From assembly GCA_021852225.1 (NCBI GenBank), contig JAJZOA010000197.1:1-5661 (forward strand): a stretch of DNA of 5,661 bases, given 5' to 3'. How positions within the stretch are numbered: position 1 is the first letter of the stretch; the number at the start of each line of letters is the position of its first letter. The stretch comes from Planctomycetota bacterium (lineage in GTDB: Bacteria > Planctomycetota > Phycisphaerae > WQYP01). Positions 1 to 5,186 of this stretch are shown one piece after another. The notes under the pieces are model-generated. The model had not been told where the DNA came from. It was given only the letters and a program-made list of their open reading frames with translations, and searched no databases. Position numbers and translations under genes: made by a program.

Positions 1-1638
1 CCAGCACCGCCAGGTAATGGGCAGCATTTCCGCGGCGGCGTTGAGCTTCATGGTGCATGACCCAAGGGGAATCATGGAAGTGGTAAGGGATAAATCGCGC
101 GATTCCAGCCGTCGCATATACCGCTGCATGTCTGTTTCGCTTTGATAACTGTTGAAAACCGGATGGGTCATAAATTCCGATTCCCGCGCCATGCCAACCG
201 GATAGTTGATGGCAACGCCCTGAATCAGACTGTCAAGTGTAAACGGCAATGGCCGATGACGCGAAAAGATATGAAGGATTGCGCCGATATCTTCGGACGT
301 GGTTAATTCATCAATTGAAATGCCGATCTGGTTGGTTTCAATCAGTCGCAGGTTTACGCCTGCCGCGACCGCATCGGCCAGAATCCGGCGGGCGGAATCT
401 CCGGCGGCGGGTGTGATGCACAATGTGTCAAAAAAATCGCCCCCGTCCGGTTGATGCCCAAGTTCTACCAGGCCTGCAGCCAACACGGCCGCCCAGCCAT
501 GAATACGCCGGGCAATTGCACGCAGACCTGATGCACCGTGGTAAATGCCGTGCATCGCCGCGACCACTGCGGGCAGTACCTGGGCGGTGCAGATGTTGCT
601 GGTGGCTTTTTCGCGTTTAATATGCTGTTCGCGCGTTTGAATCGCCAGGCGCAGCGCCGGCTTCCCCTGTGAATCCCGTGAAACACCCACGATTCGACCG
701 GGCATTTTGCGCGCAAATTCCCGCCGGGTGGCCATGAATGCTGCATGGGGACCGCCAAATCCCATGGGCATGCCGAGCCGCTGGGTGGAACCGACGTCAA
801 TATCAGCACCAAATTCGCCCGGCGGTTTAAGCAGAGTAAGAGCCAGAATATCCGCCGCGACAACAACCAGCGCGCCGGACTTATGAGCCTGATCCACTAA
901 GTTCGCATAATTGATGATTGTGCCGCGGGTGGTAGGGTACTGCAGAAGCAGGCCGAAATAGTTCCCGGCTTGGCTGAACGCGGCCTGTGCGTGTCCGACA
1001 GTGCAGACAATTCCAAGGCCCGCGGCGCGCTGTTGAACCACGGCAATCGTCTGGGGGTGACAATCCTGGGAAATAAAGAAGGTGGTTTTAGCCGGGTCCG
1101 TAAGCGAGCGGCACATGCTCATGGCTTCCGCGGCGGCAGTTGGTTCATCCAGAAGTGAGGCATTCGCCATAGGCAGCGCCGTCAGGTCGGCGACCATGGT
1201 TTGAAAATTCAGCAGTGCTTCGAGCCTGCCCTGGGCTATTTCCGCCTGATAGGGGGTGTATTGGGTATACCATCCGGGATTTTCCAGAATATTCCGCCGA
1301 ATGACGGGCGCGGTAATACAGCCGTGATAACCCATGCCGATAAATGAACGCATCGGATGATTTCGCGCGCCCATCATGGACAACTGATGCAGCATGGCAT
1401 ATTCATCCACCGCGGCGGGAATATCGGGAAGTTCTTTGGCGGCAATAGCGGCAGGCACGGTGCGCGACGAGAGTTCATCTAATGAGGCTGCGCCAAGCAG
1501 GGCGAGCATTTCGGCGACATCCGCTTCTGACGGACCGATATGCCGCCTGGGAAAATAGCTTTCCGGATTTAAAAGGCGTGAATTCTGGCTGGTTTCAACG
1601 GTGCGGTTGGGCGATTGGGATTTAAGCGAATGCGTCAC
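1..1638 (-). CDS. gcvP: Glycine dehydrogenase (aminomethyl-transferring), P-protein, N-terminal part
   Basis: P-protein of the glycine cleavage system. It decarboxylates glycine with pyridoxal phosphate and passes the aminomethyl group to the lipoyl arm of H-protein in the cytoplasm. From a GTG at 1638 the frame is open for 546 codons to the window edge without a stop. Family blocks appear in order: RRHIGPSE (31-38), FIGMGY (99-104), NPGWYTQYTPYQ (120-131), ANASLLDEPTAAAEAM (158-173), HPQTIAVV (194-201), GMPMGFGGPHAAF (289-301), MPGRIVGVS (312-320), QTREQHIKREKATSNICTAQ (334-353), THPVFNSYQSETDMQRYMR (491-509) and SMIPLGSCTMKLNAAAEM (521-538). The last two blocks lie past the end of the split GcvPA subunit, so this is the fused, roughly 950-residue type; the catalytic half with the PLP lysine lies outside the window. 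Start choice: AAGGAAGG sits 9 bases upstream of the GTG. Odd points: the final residues read TWRCW where the family usually has TWPEF, and neither gcvT nor gcvH lies upstream. Confidence 0.97.
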   Translation of the reverse strand, partial: MTHSLKSQSPNRTVETSQNSRLLNPESYFPRRHIGPSEADVAEMLALLGAASLDELSSRTVPAAIAAKELPDIPAAVDEYAMLHQLSMMGARNHPMRSFIGMGYHGCITAPVIRRNILENPGWYTQYTPYQAEIAQGRLEALLNFQTMVADLTALPMANASLLDEPTAAAEAMSMCRSLTDPAKTTFFISQDCHPQTIAVVQQRAAGLGIVCTVGHAQAAFSQAGNYFGLLLQYPTTRGTIINYANLVDQAHKSGALVVVAADILALTLLKPPGEFGADIDVGSTQRLGMPMGFGGPHAAFMATRREFARKMPGRIVGVSRDSQGKPALRLAIQTREQHIKREKATSNICTAQVLPAVVAAMHGIYHGASGLRAIARRIHGWAAVLAAGLVELGHQPDGGDFFDTLCITPAAGDSARRILADAVAAGVNLRLIETNQIGISIDELTTSEDIGAILHIFSRHRPLPFTLDSLIQGVAINYPVGMARESEFMTHPVFNSYQSETDMQRYMRRLESRDLSLTTSMIPLGSCTMKLNAAAEMLPITWRCW

Positions 1639-1647
1639 GATGAAAAA

Positions 1648-1655
1648 CCTTCCTT
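1648..1655 (-). promoter_or_regulatory. Ribosome binding site of gcvP (decides a GTG start)
   Basis: AAGGAAGG on the minus strand lies 9 bases before the GTG at 1638. No ATG is available in frame near it, and the family's N-terminal homology (RRHIGPSE) begins about 30 residues later, so GTG is the likely start codon. Confidence 0.7.
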
Positions 1656-1687
1656 GTCAAAGGCCGGGGACTCAACTTCCGAGGAGC

Positions 1688-1693
1688 ATTATA
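1688..1693 (-). promoter_or_regulatory. Candidate -10 element of a gcvP promoter
   Basis: A perfect TATAAT on the minus strand would place the transcript start near 1681, giving a leader of about 43 bases before the gcvP GTG. No good -35 hexamer is visible at 16-18 bases; the position is occupied by the palindrome-like element at 1701-1715. It lies downstream of the hairpins that seem to end the previous transcript, as expected for an independent promoter. The leader is too short for a glycine riboswitch and I see no such motif. Confidence 0.4.
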
Positions 1694-1700
1694 GCCCAGG

Positions 1701-1715
1701 CGAGGAAATTTCTCG
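1701..1715. promoter_or_regulatory. Palindrome-like element at the gcvP promoter, possible operator
   Basis: The 15 bases CGAGGAAATTTCTCG form a 14-base palindrome (CGAG-AAATTT-CTCG) interrupted by one extra G. The element starts 8 bases upstream of the candidate -10 and covers the -35 zone, a common place for a repressor or activator site. That it is a protein binding site is inference. Confidence 0.3.
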
Positions 1716-1745
1716 AAACATGCACAATGACCCACATGGAATCCC

Positions 1746-1767
1746 AAAACGGGCAGATTTACCGCCC
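1746..1767 (-). terminator. Candidate intrinsic terminator of the 177-residue membrane protein gene
   Basis: Read on the minus strand, GGGCGG and CTGCCC pair around a five-base TAAAT loop (six pairs, one of them G-U), followed by GTTTT. The hairpin is about 105 bases past the stop codon at 1871 and upstream of the gcvP promoter candidate. The T-run is short, so termination may be partial or depend on the stronger hairpin just before it. Confidence 0.45.
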
Positions 1768-1769
1768 TG

Positions 1770-1815
1770 AAGCGCCGGACCGAATTGTGAACCTTCGGGA
1801 TGCGGTCCGGCACTT
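1770..1815 (-). terminator. Strong GC-rich hairpin after the 177-residue membrane protein gene
   Basis: GCCGGACCG (1774-1782) and CGGTCCGGC (1803-1811) form a perfect nine-pair inverted repeat. On the minus strand the stem extends to 13 pairs through a U-G wobble and three further Watson-Crick pairs; on the plus strand that wobble becomes a C-A mismatch. This favours a minus-strand RNA. The 20-base loop can form a small CC/GG inner hairpin. No T-run follows directly, so it may act together with the hairpin at 1746-1767 or protect the 3' end of the transcript. Confidence 0.5.
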
Positions 1816-1870
1816 TTATGGGCTGGCTTAAATACGGGTGGACGCCCGCGTTAACTGCGCTGATTAATAG

Positions 1871-2404
1871 TCAGCGAACCGAATACAGTGTCACCACCCG
1901 GCCGGCAACTGCGGGAAGTTTTGCCGCGAAACAAGGTGCCCGCCAGGTCAATTTCGTGCTATGAAGGTAGCGGATCGGATGGCCGAAACCATCTTTCACC
2001 ATCACCACTCCCCATAGACGACCACCTTGGGGCATGGGTATCCAGCCTTTTACCAGGGTGGATTTTTGCAGGTAAGACAATGGGTCGGAACTGCAACGCC
2101 ATTGCCCCGTACCATTTTGATGAGCAAACGCCTGCTGATAGCTGGCCAGAAAGCTGTAAATGGCTGGCTTCCCCGCAACAATGCGCGGCGCGGGCAGACC
2201 CGTGGTTTCATATTGCCGCAGGCAGCCTTGCAGCGTGACTAAGTTGATGCGGGTAAAGGTTAACGCCCGGGCACTGGAATCTTTATTGTGAATCCAGCAG
2301 ACCATTCCGACCAGGACAAACAATCCGGCGATCAGTATCGGTGTATCACTGGTACGGACCTGAATATTTGGACGCAACTTTCCAATCAGATAAGACATGC
2401 TCAT
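1871..2404 (-). CDS. Single-helix membrane protein, pseudopilin paralogue lacking a prepilin leader
   Basis: The 177-residue product has a short basic N-terminus, one hydrophobic helix at about residues 22-38 and an outer domain. It is not a recognised named protein, but it matches the pseudopilin encoded at 3060-3740 in order. LTFTRINLVTLQ (48-59) corresponds to QLTKMELRNLQ, SFLASYQQAFAHQ (84-96) to DFLAAYQRMHAYQ, GQWRCSSDPLSYL (100-112) to GGWQIHSNVLSQL, and VKDGFGHPIRY (136-146) to VLDGFGDPIQY. It ends at TLYSVR, where the paralogue has FFYSLG. The DGFG-PI-Y block resembles the DPWGNPYQY block of type II secretion major pseudopilins. No GFTLVE cleavage motif is present, so prepilin peptidase processing is not expected and the protein probably stays anchored by its helix. 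Start choice: GGAG lies 6 bases before the ATG at 2404; an ATG two codons later is also possible. Its role is unknown; a minor or regulatory partner of the pilin is inference. Confidence 0.75.
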   Translation of the reverse strand: MSMSYLIGKLRPNIQVRTSDTPILIAGLFVLVGMVCWIHNKDSSARALTFTRINLVTLQGCLRQYETTGLPAPRIVAGKPAIYSFLASYQQAFAHQNGTGQWRCSSDPLSYLQKSTLVKGWIPMPQGGRLWGVVMVKDGFGHPIRYLHSTKLTWRAPCFAAKLPAVAGRVVTLYSVR

Positions 2405-2429
2405 AAACCTCTCCCGTAAACCTAACCGC

Positions 2430-2449
2430 CCCGTGCGCTACGCCTCGGG
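2430..2449 (-). other. Hairpin in the leader of the 177-residue membrane protein gene
   Basis: CCCG pairs with CGGG and an inner GCG with CGC around a three-base loop, with a small asymmetric internal loop between. It sits 26-45 bases upstream of the start codon, within the transcript predicted from the promoter candidate at 2468-2495. Its function is not evident. Confidence 0.3.
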
Positions 2450-2467
2450 ACTGTTTCCTCGCTCTGG

Positions 2468-2495
2468 ATATTATTGTATATCAAACTTTAGTAAA
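2468..2495 (-). promoter_or_regulatory. Candidate promoter of the 177-residue membrane protein gene
   Basis: On the minus strand TTTACT (-35, 2490-2495) and TAATAT (-10, 2468-2473) are 16 bases apart, within an AT-rich patch that stands out from its surroundings. The predicted start near 2461 would give a leader of about 57 bases. The match to sigma-70 consensus is moderate. Confidence 0.4.
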
Positions 2496-2610
2496 ACCTA
2501 GGAAATTCCGGATATTTTATTGGGGAAATGTGGCCCATAATCGCCAGAGTGGTTATTGGCGCGTGGTTGCGGATGTTATATGACCATGGTTTGGGCCTGA
2601 AATATATGCA

Positions 2611-3072
2611 ATGTGGCCCGGCTCAGAAATCGGTTGGACAATCGTAATGGGAGATAGCAAAAACCTGTTGGTAGAGAGCCGCGGAACAGGCTTCCGTATT
2701 TTGCGAATCAACGGAATCGCTGTGGGCGCTGGTCGGCCAAGTTACATGGGCCTTTTGATGTGCGACTTAAACCCACTCGAAGGAAAATGGTTTGGCCGCC
2801 TTGACGATTTCAATCACCTCGTCGGGCGCCTTACGCAGCAGGCTGATTGTGCTGTCTTCGGCGGCCAGATGGAGCAGTTTATCTACAATGCGCATCAGTT
2901 CGGCAAGGCATCTACGGGTGTTAGACCAAAGCCCGATCTAGTCCAAGTAAATACTATGGGCGACCGAGCCTTTATCAACACAATCGGACAGTCGCCGGCG
3001 CGCGAATCGGTCGAACCGGCGCTGCCGCTGCGGCCGATTCTTGTGGATGACGTGCTTTTTTATGGCGCGTAG
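2611..3072 (+). CDS. Hypothetical protein of 153 residues or fewer, function unknown
   Basis: I do not recognise this product. The frame is open from a stop at 2581-2583 to TAG at 3070-3072. No signal peptide or membrane segment is visible. The sequence has a mixed, soluble-protein character, with an acidic and aromatic stretch around residues 65-100 (RLDDFNHL, GGQMEQFIYNAHQFG) and a proline-rich C-terminal part (PALPLRPILVDD). The third codon position is rich in G and C, and no competing long frame exists on either strand between 2405 and 3059, which supports coding. Against it, no convincing ribosome binding site precedes the ATG at 2611. The ATG at 2647 (residue 13) has only a weak GGA seven bases upstream, so the true start is uncertain and a 5'-truncated remnant is possible. 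Its 3' end overlaps the convergent pseudopilin gene by 13 bases. It lies between two paralogous minus-strand genes, which may mean it was inserted there. Confidence 0.5.
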   Translation: MWPGSEIGWTIVMGDSKNLLVESRGTGFRILRINGIAVGAGRPSYMGLLMCDLNPLEGKWFGRLDDFNHLVGRLTQQADCAVFGGQMEQFIYNAHQFGKASTGVRPKPDLVQVNTMGDRAFINTIGQSPARESVEPALPLRPILVDDVLFYGA

Positions 3073-3740
3073 CTGTACATATAATCGGAAGTGGTTAATT
3101 GCGCGCTGTAGGTTCCACTTGTATTATATTGGGTTCCCAAGCTGTAAAAGAAGGCACCATGGCCATTTGAACTCGCGGCTGGCAGCGTATAGCTTGAGCC
3201 GTTGACGGTTCCGTTTGTGAGCACAAATACGGCGCTGACAGGCGTTGTAAATATTGTGAAACTGCCGCTATTGACCGGCCACAGCGCCGTGCCTCCGGTT
3301 GAATTTGCCGGCGTTGGTGGTGGGCAATACTGAATCGGATCGCCAAAGCCGTCTAGAACTTCGCATACGCCGGTCATATTGGAACTTCCATTCGGAGCGG
3401 CAAAGGTACTGGTGACCACATTTTGTGCGGGCAACTGGGACAGCACATTGGAGTGTATCTGCCAGCCGCCGCCGGTAATCTGATACGCATGCATGCGCTG
3501 ATAGGCTGCCAGAAAATCCTCCATGTTGTCCGGATACACACCCGTTTTATGATGATACCAATCTAAAGCGGACTGCAAATTGCGCAGTTCCATTTTGGTT
3601 AATTGAATCTGGGAATTCGCCTGCACTTGCATGCCCACGGCCAGCGCGATACCGATTAAAATGAAGATGATCAGAATCACCACCAGCATTTCAACCAGGG
3701 TGAACCCTTTGTTTTTTCGTTTATGGCCGAATGATTGCAT
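3060..3740 (-). CDS. Pseudopilin-like protein with type IV prepilin leader (GspG-like)
   Basis: The 226-residue product starts with a basic leader ending KNKG, followed by FTLVEMLVVILIIFILIG. This is the classic prepilin site: peptidase cuts after Gly12, Phe13 becomes the methylated N-terminus, and Glu17 is the conserved fifth residue of the mature protein. The hydrophobic helix spans about 13-36. The soluble domain has a helical LTKMELRNLQSALDWYHHKTGVYP stretch beginning at residue 47 (split here as LTKMELRNLQ, SALDWYHHKTGVYP), DGFGDPIQY (130-138) and FFYSLGTQ (197-204), all reminiscent of major pseudopilins of type II secretion. Residues 141-226 are rich in Ser, Thr, Asn and Gly. It is probably an inner-membrane-anchored subunit of a pilus-like assembly, but no assembly gene lies nearby. 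Start choice: AGAGGA is 7 bases before the ATG at 3740. The frame stays open upstream to 4031, but that would overlap the glycosyltransferase gene and bury the leader, so the longer form is rejected. Which pilus-type system it serves cannot be told. Confidence 0.88.
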   Translation of the reverse strand: MQSFGHKRKNKGFTLVEMLVVILIIFILIGIALAVGMQVQANSQIQLTKMELRNLQSALDWYHHKTGVYPDNMEDFLAAYQRMHAYQITGGGWQIHSNVLSQLPAQNVVTSTFAAPNGSSNMTGVCEVLDGFGDPIQYCPPPTPANSTGGTALWPVNSGSFTIFTTPVSAVFVLTNGTVNGSSYTLPAASSNGHGAFFYSLGTQYNTSGTYSAQLTTSDYMYSYAP

Positions 3741-3747
3741 ACCTGCA

Positions 3748-3753
3748 TCCTCT
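3748..3753 (-). promoter_or_regulatory. Ribosome binding site of the pseudopilin gene (decides the start)
   Basis: AGAGGA on the minus strand is 7 bases before the ATG at 3740. Together with the prepilin leader it fixes the start 97 codons inside a longer open frame. Confidence 0.65.
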
Positions 3754-3773
3754 TTCGAATTTCGTCGCCGGTT

Positions 3774-3823
3774 CGCATTGCGATTGGCGCCATACCCTTG
3801 CGGCACGCCGGGCCGCCAATGCG
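3774..3823 (-). promoter_or_regulatory. Alternative hairpins in the pseudopilin leader
   Basis: Two overlapping inverted repeats share their left-hand (transcript 5') arm. CGCATTG at 3774-3780 can pair with CAATGCG at 3817-3823, and ATTGGCG at 3783-3789 can pair with CGCCAAT at 3814-3820. Both cannot form at once because they compete for 3817-3820. They lie 34-83 bases upstream of the pseudopilin start codon. A switch-like role is inference; no known riboswitch motif is recognised. Confidence 0.3.
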
Positions 3824-3859
3824 CGGGTGCCAAGGCAATTTTGCGGGTACTGCCTGAGG

Positions 3860-3887
3860 CGGACAGGCAAACTACTTTTGCTGTCCG
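3860..3887 (-). terminator. Hairpin after the glycosyltransferase gene, possible terminator or processing site
   Basis: CGGACAG and CTGTCCG pair perfectly, and CAAA with TTTG continue the stem after one bulged base, giving eleven pairs around a five-base loop. It begins about 40 bases past the glycosyltransferase stop codon. No T-run follows on either strand, so a factor-independent terminator is not clearly supported; it could equally protect the 3' end of the message or separate expression of the two genes. Confidence 0.4.
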
Positions 3888-3927
3888 GATTATCAGCCCG
3901 AAAAATCTCCAGCCGTCTGATGTTATG

Positions 3928-4830
3928 TTACGCCTGTTGCCCCTCTGCGAGTAGCCACGGGAGCTGATTTTTCGCCGCCAGCAGCAGGCTGTCCGCCGTC
4001 GGTCCGGCAACCACCCGAACCCGCGGACCAATTGGTGACCATTGCCGCGGATCTCCCGCGGAAAAAAGGGTCAGGGTTGGCAAGCCTATAGCCGCTGCAA
4101 CATGGCCCGGACCGCTGTCATTGCCGATAAAACCGACTGAAGATTCAAAAAGATCAAGTAAATGGTCAGGAGTTTCGCATTTATAAATATTAAATTTATT
4201 CCTCAGGTCGGCGATTTCGACCGACGAAAATTTTTCCCACTCCACTGGGCCAAGCATAAATGCGACTTGATGACCAGACTCTCTTACCTCTCTGGCCAAG
4301 GCGATGAAATGCGTTATCGGAAGGCATTTGTGTCGGCTGCCCGCACCCGGGGCCAGAATGATTGGACCGGTTCCTGTTGCACGCGCGGGTGGAATGGGGT
4401 CCGGCGGCAAGTGCAATGCCACCAGTTGCCGCCGGTGAAATTCCGGAACACTCAAGACGTTTTCCGATAGCGGACGGGGTTGAAAAAAATGGATTTCCGC
4501 ATCAGACGCTAGGTGGGCATTCTTGGACCAGGCATCCTCTCCGTTTCCAACAGCACTGATCAGCAAGTCGCAATTGGCCCATTCCGGAACGGGGACCAGT
4601 TCGCCTTGGCCGCTGCCTGTTTCGTGCCAGGCAAACCAGCGAGCGTGATCCACGGAATCCCCGTCCGCCCATGCCTCGGCAAGTTTCATGCGTACCAGCA
4701 TCCTGCCGAATTCAGCCCGCATGACCACCGTGCGGCGGCACCTCGGCCACCGCGCCTGAAGGCTTCGCAACAATGGCGCAAGCAAGACAGTGTCTCCAAG
4801 AGCGCCAGCATGAACCAGGGTAATCCGCAT
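3928..4830 (-). CDS. Glycosyltransferase family 9 protein (ADP-heptose:LPS heptosyltransferase-like)
   Basis: The 300-residue GT-B fold enzyme belongs to the family of WaaC, WaaF and WaaQ, which transfer a heptose from an ADP-sugar to growing lipopolysaccharide core at the inner face of the cytoplasmic membrane. The N-terminal acceptor-domain motif GALGDTVLLAPLLRSL lies at 9-24. The nucleotide-sugar side shows PGAGSRHKCLP (161-171), whose Lys168 matches the position of a substrate-contacting lysine in the family, and GNDSGPGHVAAAIGLPTLTLF (236-256, written GNDSGPGH then VAAAIGLPTLTLF) followed by DPRQWSPIGP (260-269). At 300 residues it is a little short for the family (about 320-350). Start: the ATG at 4830 gives MRITLVHAGALGD with the motif at its normal distance; the only upstream Shine-Dalgarno-like AGGG is 12 bases away, so translation may be modest. 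Donor and acceptor cannot be read from sequence. The pseudopilin gene follows 187 bases downstream on the same strand. Confidence 0.92.
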   Translation of the reverse strand: MRITLVHAGALGDTVLLAPLLRSLQARWPRCRRTVVMRAEFGRMLVRMKLAEAWADGDSVDHARWFAWHETGSGQGELVPVPEWANCDLLISAVGNGEDAWSKNAHLASDAEIHFFQPRPLSENVLSVPEFHRRQLVALHLPPDPIPPARATGTGPIILAPGAGSRHKCLPITHFIALAREVRESGHQVAFMLGPVEWEKFSSVEIADLRNKFNIYKCETPDHLLDLFESSVGFIGNDSGPGHVAAAIGLPTLTLFSAGDPRQWSPIGPRVRVVAGPTADSLLLAAKNQLPWLLAEGQQA

Positions 4831-4950
4831 ACGAATATTTTACCCTGTTGGCGCGTTTATGCGCGGATACCAAGGAGCGACCGCGACGGCGATTCTCACA
4901 TTGCCAAGATAGTTAAAGTTGGCTGTGCTATCAGCCGGTGAAGGCTCAGA

Positions 4951-4956
4951 ATTATA
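4951..4956 (-). promoter_or_regulatory. Candidate -10 element upstream of the glycosyltransferase gene
   Basis: A perfect TATAAT on the minus strand lies about 120 bases before the ATG at 4830. No -35 resembling TTGACA is present at 16-18 bases, so this rests on the -10 alone. Confidence 0.25.
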
Positions 4957-5120
4957 ACGGGGAAATAGCGGACTAAGGTTTTAGCGTCTTTTTGATTTTT
5001 CGTAACCAGCGGATGTCACCGACCTGAAATTGACGCCGCCACAAAAATCAGCGGATATCCACATGGCGTATACATCCAGCAGTATTTTGCCGCAGTCGGC
5101 ATTGGGCTATATGGTACGAC

Positions 5121-5136
5121 CCGCGTGCGGTATAAT
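5121..5136 (+). promoter_or_regulatory. Candidate -10 element of the aldehyde dehydrogenase promoter with adjoining inverted repeat
   Basis: TATAAT at 5131-5136 is a perfect -10 and would start a transcript near 5143, about 44 bases before the ATG. The -35 region is weak. Directly against the -10 lies CCGC-GT-GCGG (5121-5130), a short inverted repeat in the spacer that could be a regulator site. Confidence 0.4.
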
Positions 5137-5172
5137 CCAAGACTGATTACTGCTCTGGTCCGTTATTATTTT

Positions 5173-5178
5173 GAAAGG
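5173..5178 (+). promoter_or_regulatory. Ribosome binding site of the aldehyde dehydrogenase gene
   Basis: GAAAGG lies 8 bases before the ATG at 5187. An in-frame TGA at 5172-5174 rules out any earlier start. Confidence 0.65.
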
Positions 5179-5186
5179 TTGCCGCC

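Larger units (their letters stand above)
4831..5186. other. Divergent intergenic region
   Basis: This 356-base gap separates the minus-strand glycosyltransferase from the plus-strand aldehyde dehydrogenase. It holds a TATAAT on each strand (4951-4956 minus, 5131-5136 plus) and small hairpins at 4921-4936 (GGCTG/CAGCC) and 5088-5101 (TGCCG/CGGCA). It also has an imperfect repeat of CAGCGGAT near 5008 and 5049, and an eight-base palindrome GGATATCC at 5053-5060. I see no credible gene or structured RNA in it. Confidence 0.6.

Noticed and set aside
1639..1687. Glycine riboswitch in the gcvP leader
   Set aside because: The predicted leader is only about 43 bases and shows none of the conserved glycine aptamer segments.
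1601..1831. Plus-strand frame of 76 codons spanning the gcvP start and its upstream region
   Set aside because: It covers the gcvP start, its ribosome site and the hairpins, and its translation looks non-protein-like.
1888..2242. Two plus-strand frames of 116 and 71 codons
   Set aside because: Both lie opposite the pseudopilin paralogue, whose reading is supported by alignment with its relative. Their translations show no family features.
2528..2619. Direct repeat ATGTGGCCC at 2528-2536 and 2611-2619
   Set aside because: Only nine bases, and both copies lie on the same side of the unknown frame, so they are not flanking target-site duplications. Chance is a sufficient explanation.
2842..2905. 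CheD-like reading of the AVFGG segment in the unknown plus-strand protein
   Set aside because: Only the short VFGG string is shared; the other conserved CheD blocks are missing, so no function is assigned.
3004..3040. Inverted repeat GAATCGG/CCGATTC as a terminator for the pseudopilin gene
   Set aside because: Seven pairs with a 23-base loop and no T-run, inside the GC-rich 3' part of the plus-strand frame; not specific enough to call.
3741..4031. Upstream extension of the pseudopilin frame by 97 codons
   Set aside because: It would overlap the glycosyltransferase gene by 104 bases and place the prepilin leader in the middle of the protein. A good ribosome site and leader peptide fix the start at 3740.
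4513..4941. Plus-strand frame of 142 codons
   Set aside because: It is mostly antisense to the glycosyltransferase, has no recognisable motifs, and runs into the intergenic region; a shadow of the real gene.
5064..5147. Small plus-strand frame of 27 codons starting MAYTSSS
   Set aside because: No ribosome binding site, and it spans the candidate promoter of the aldehyde dehydrogenase gene.
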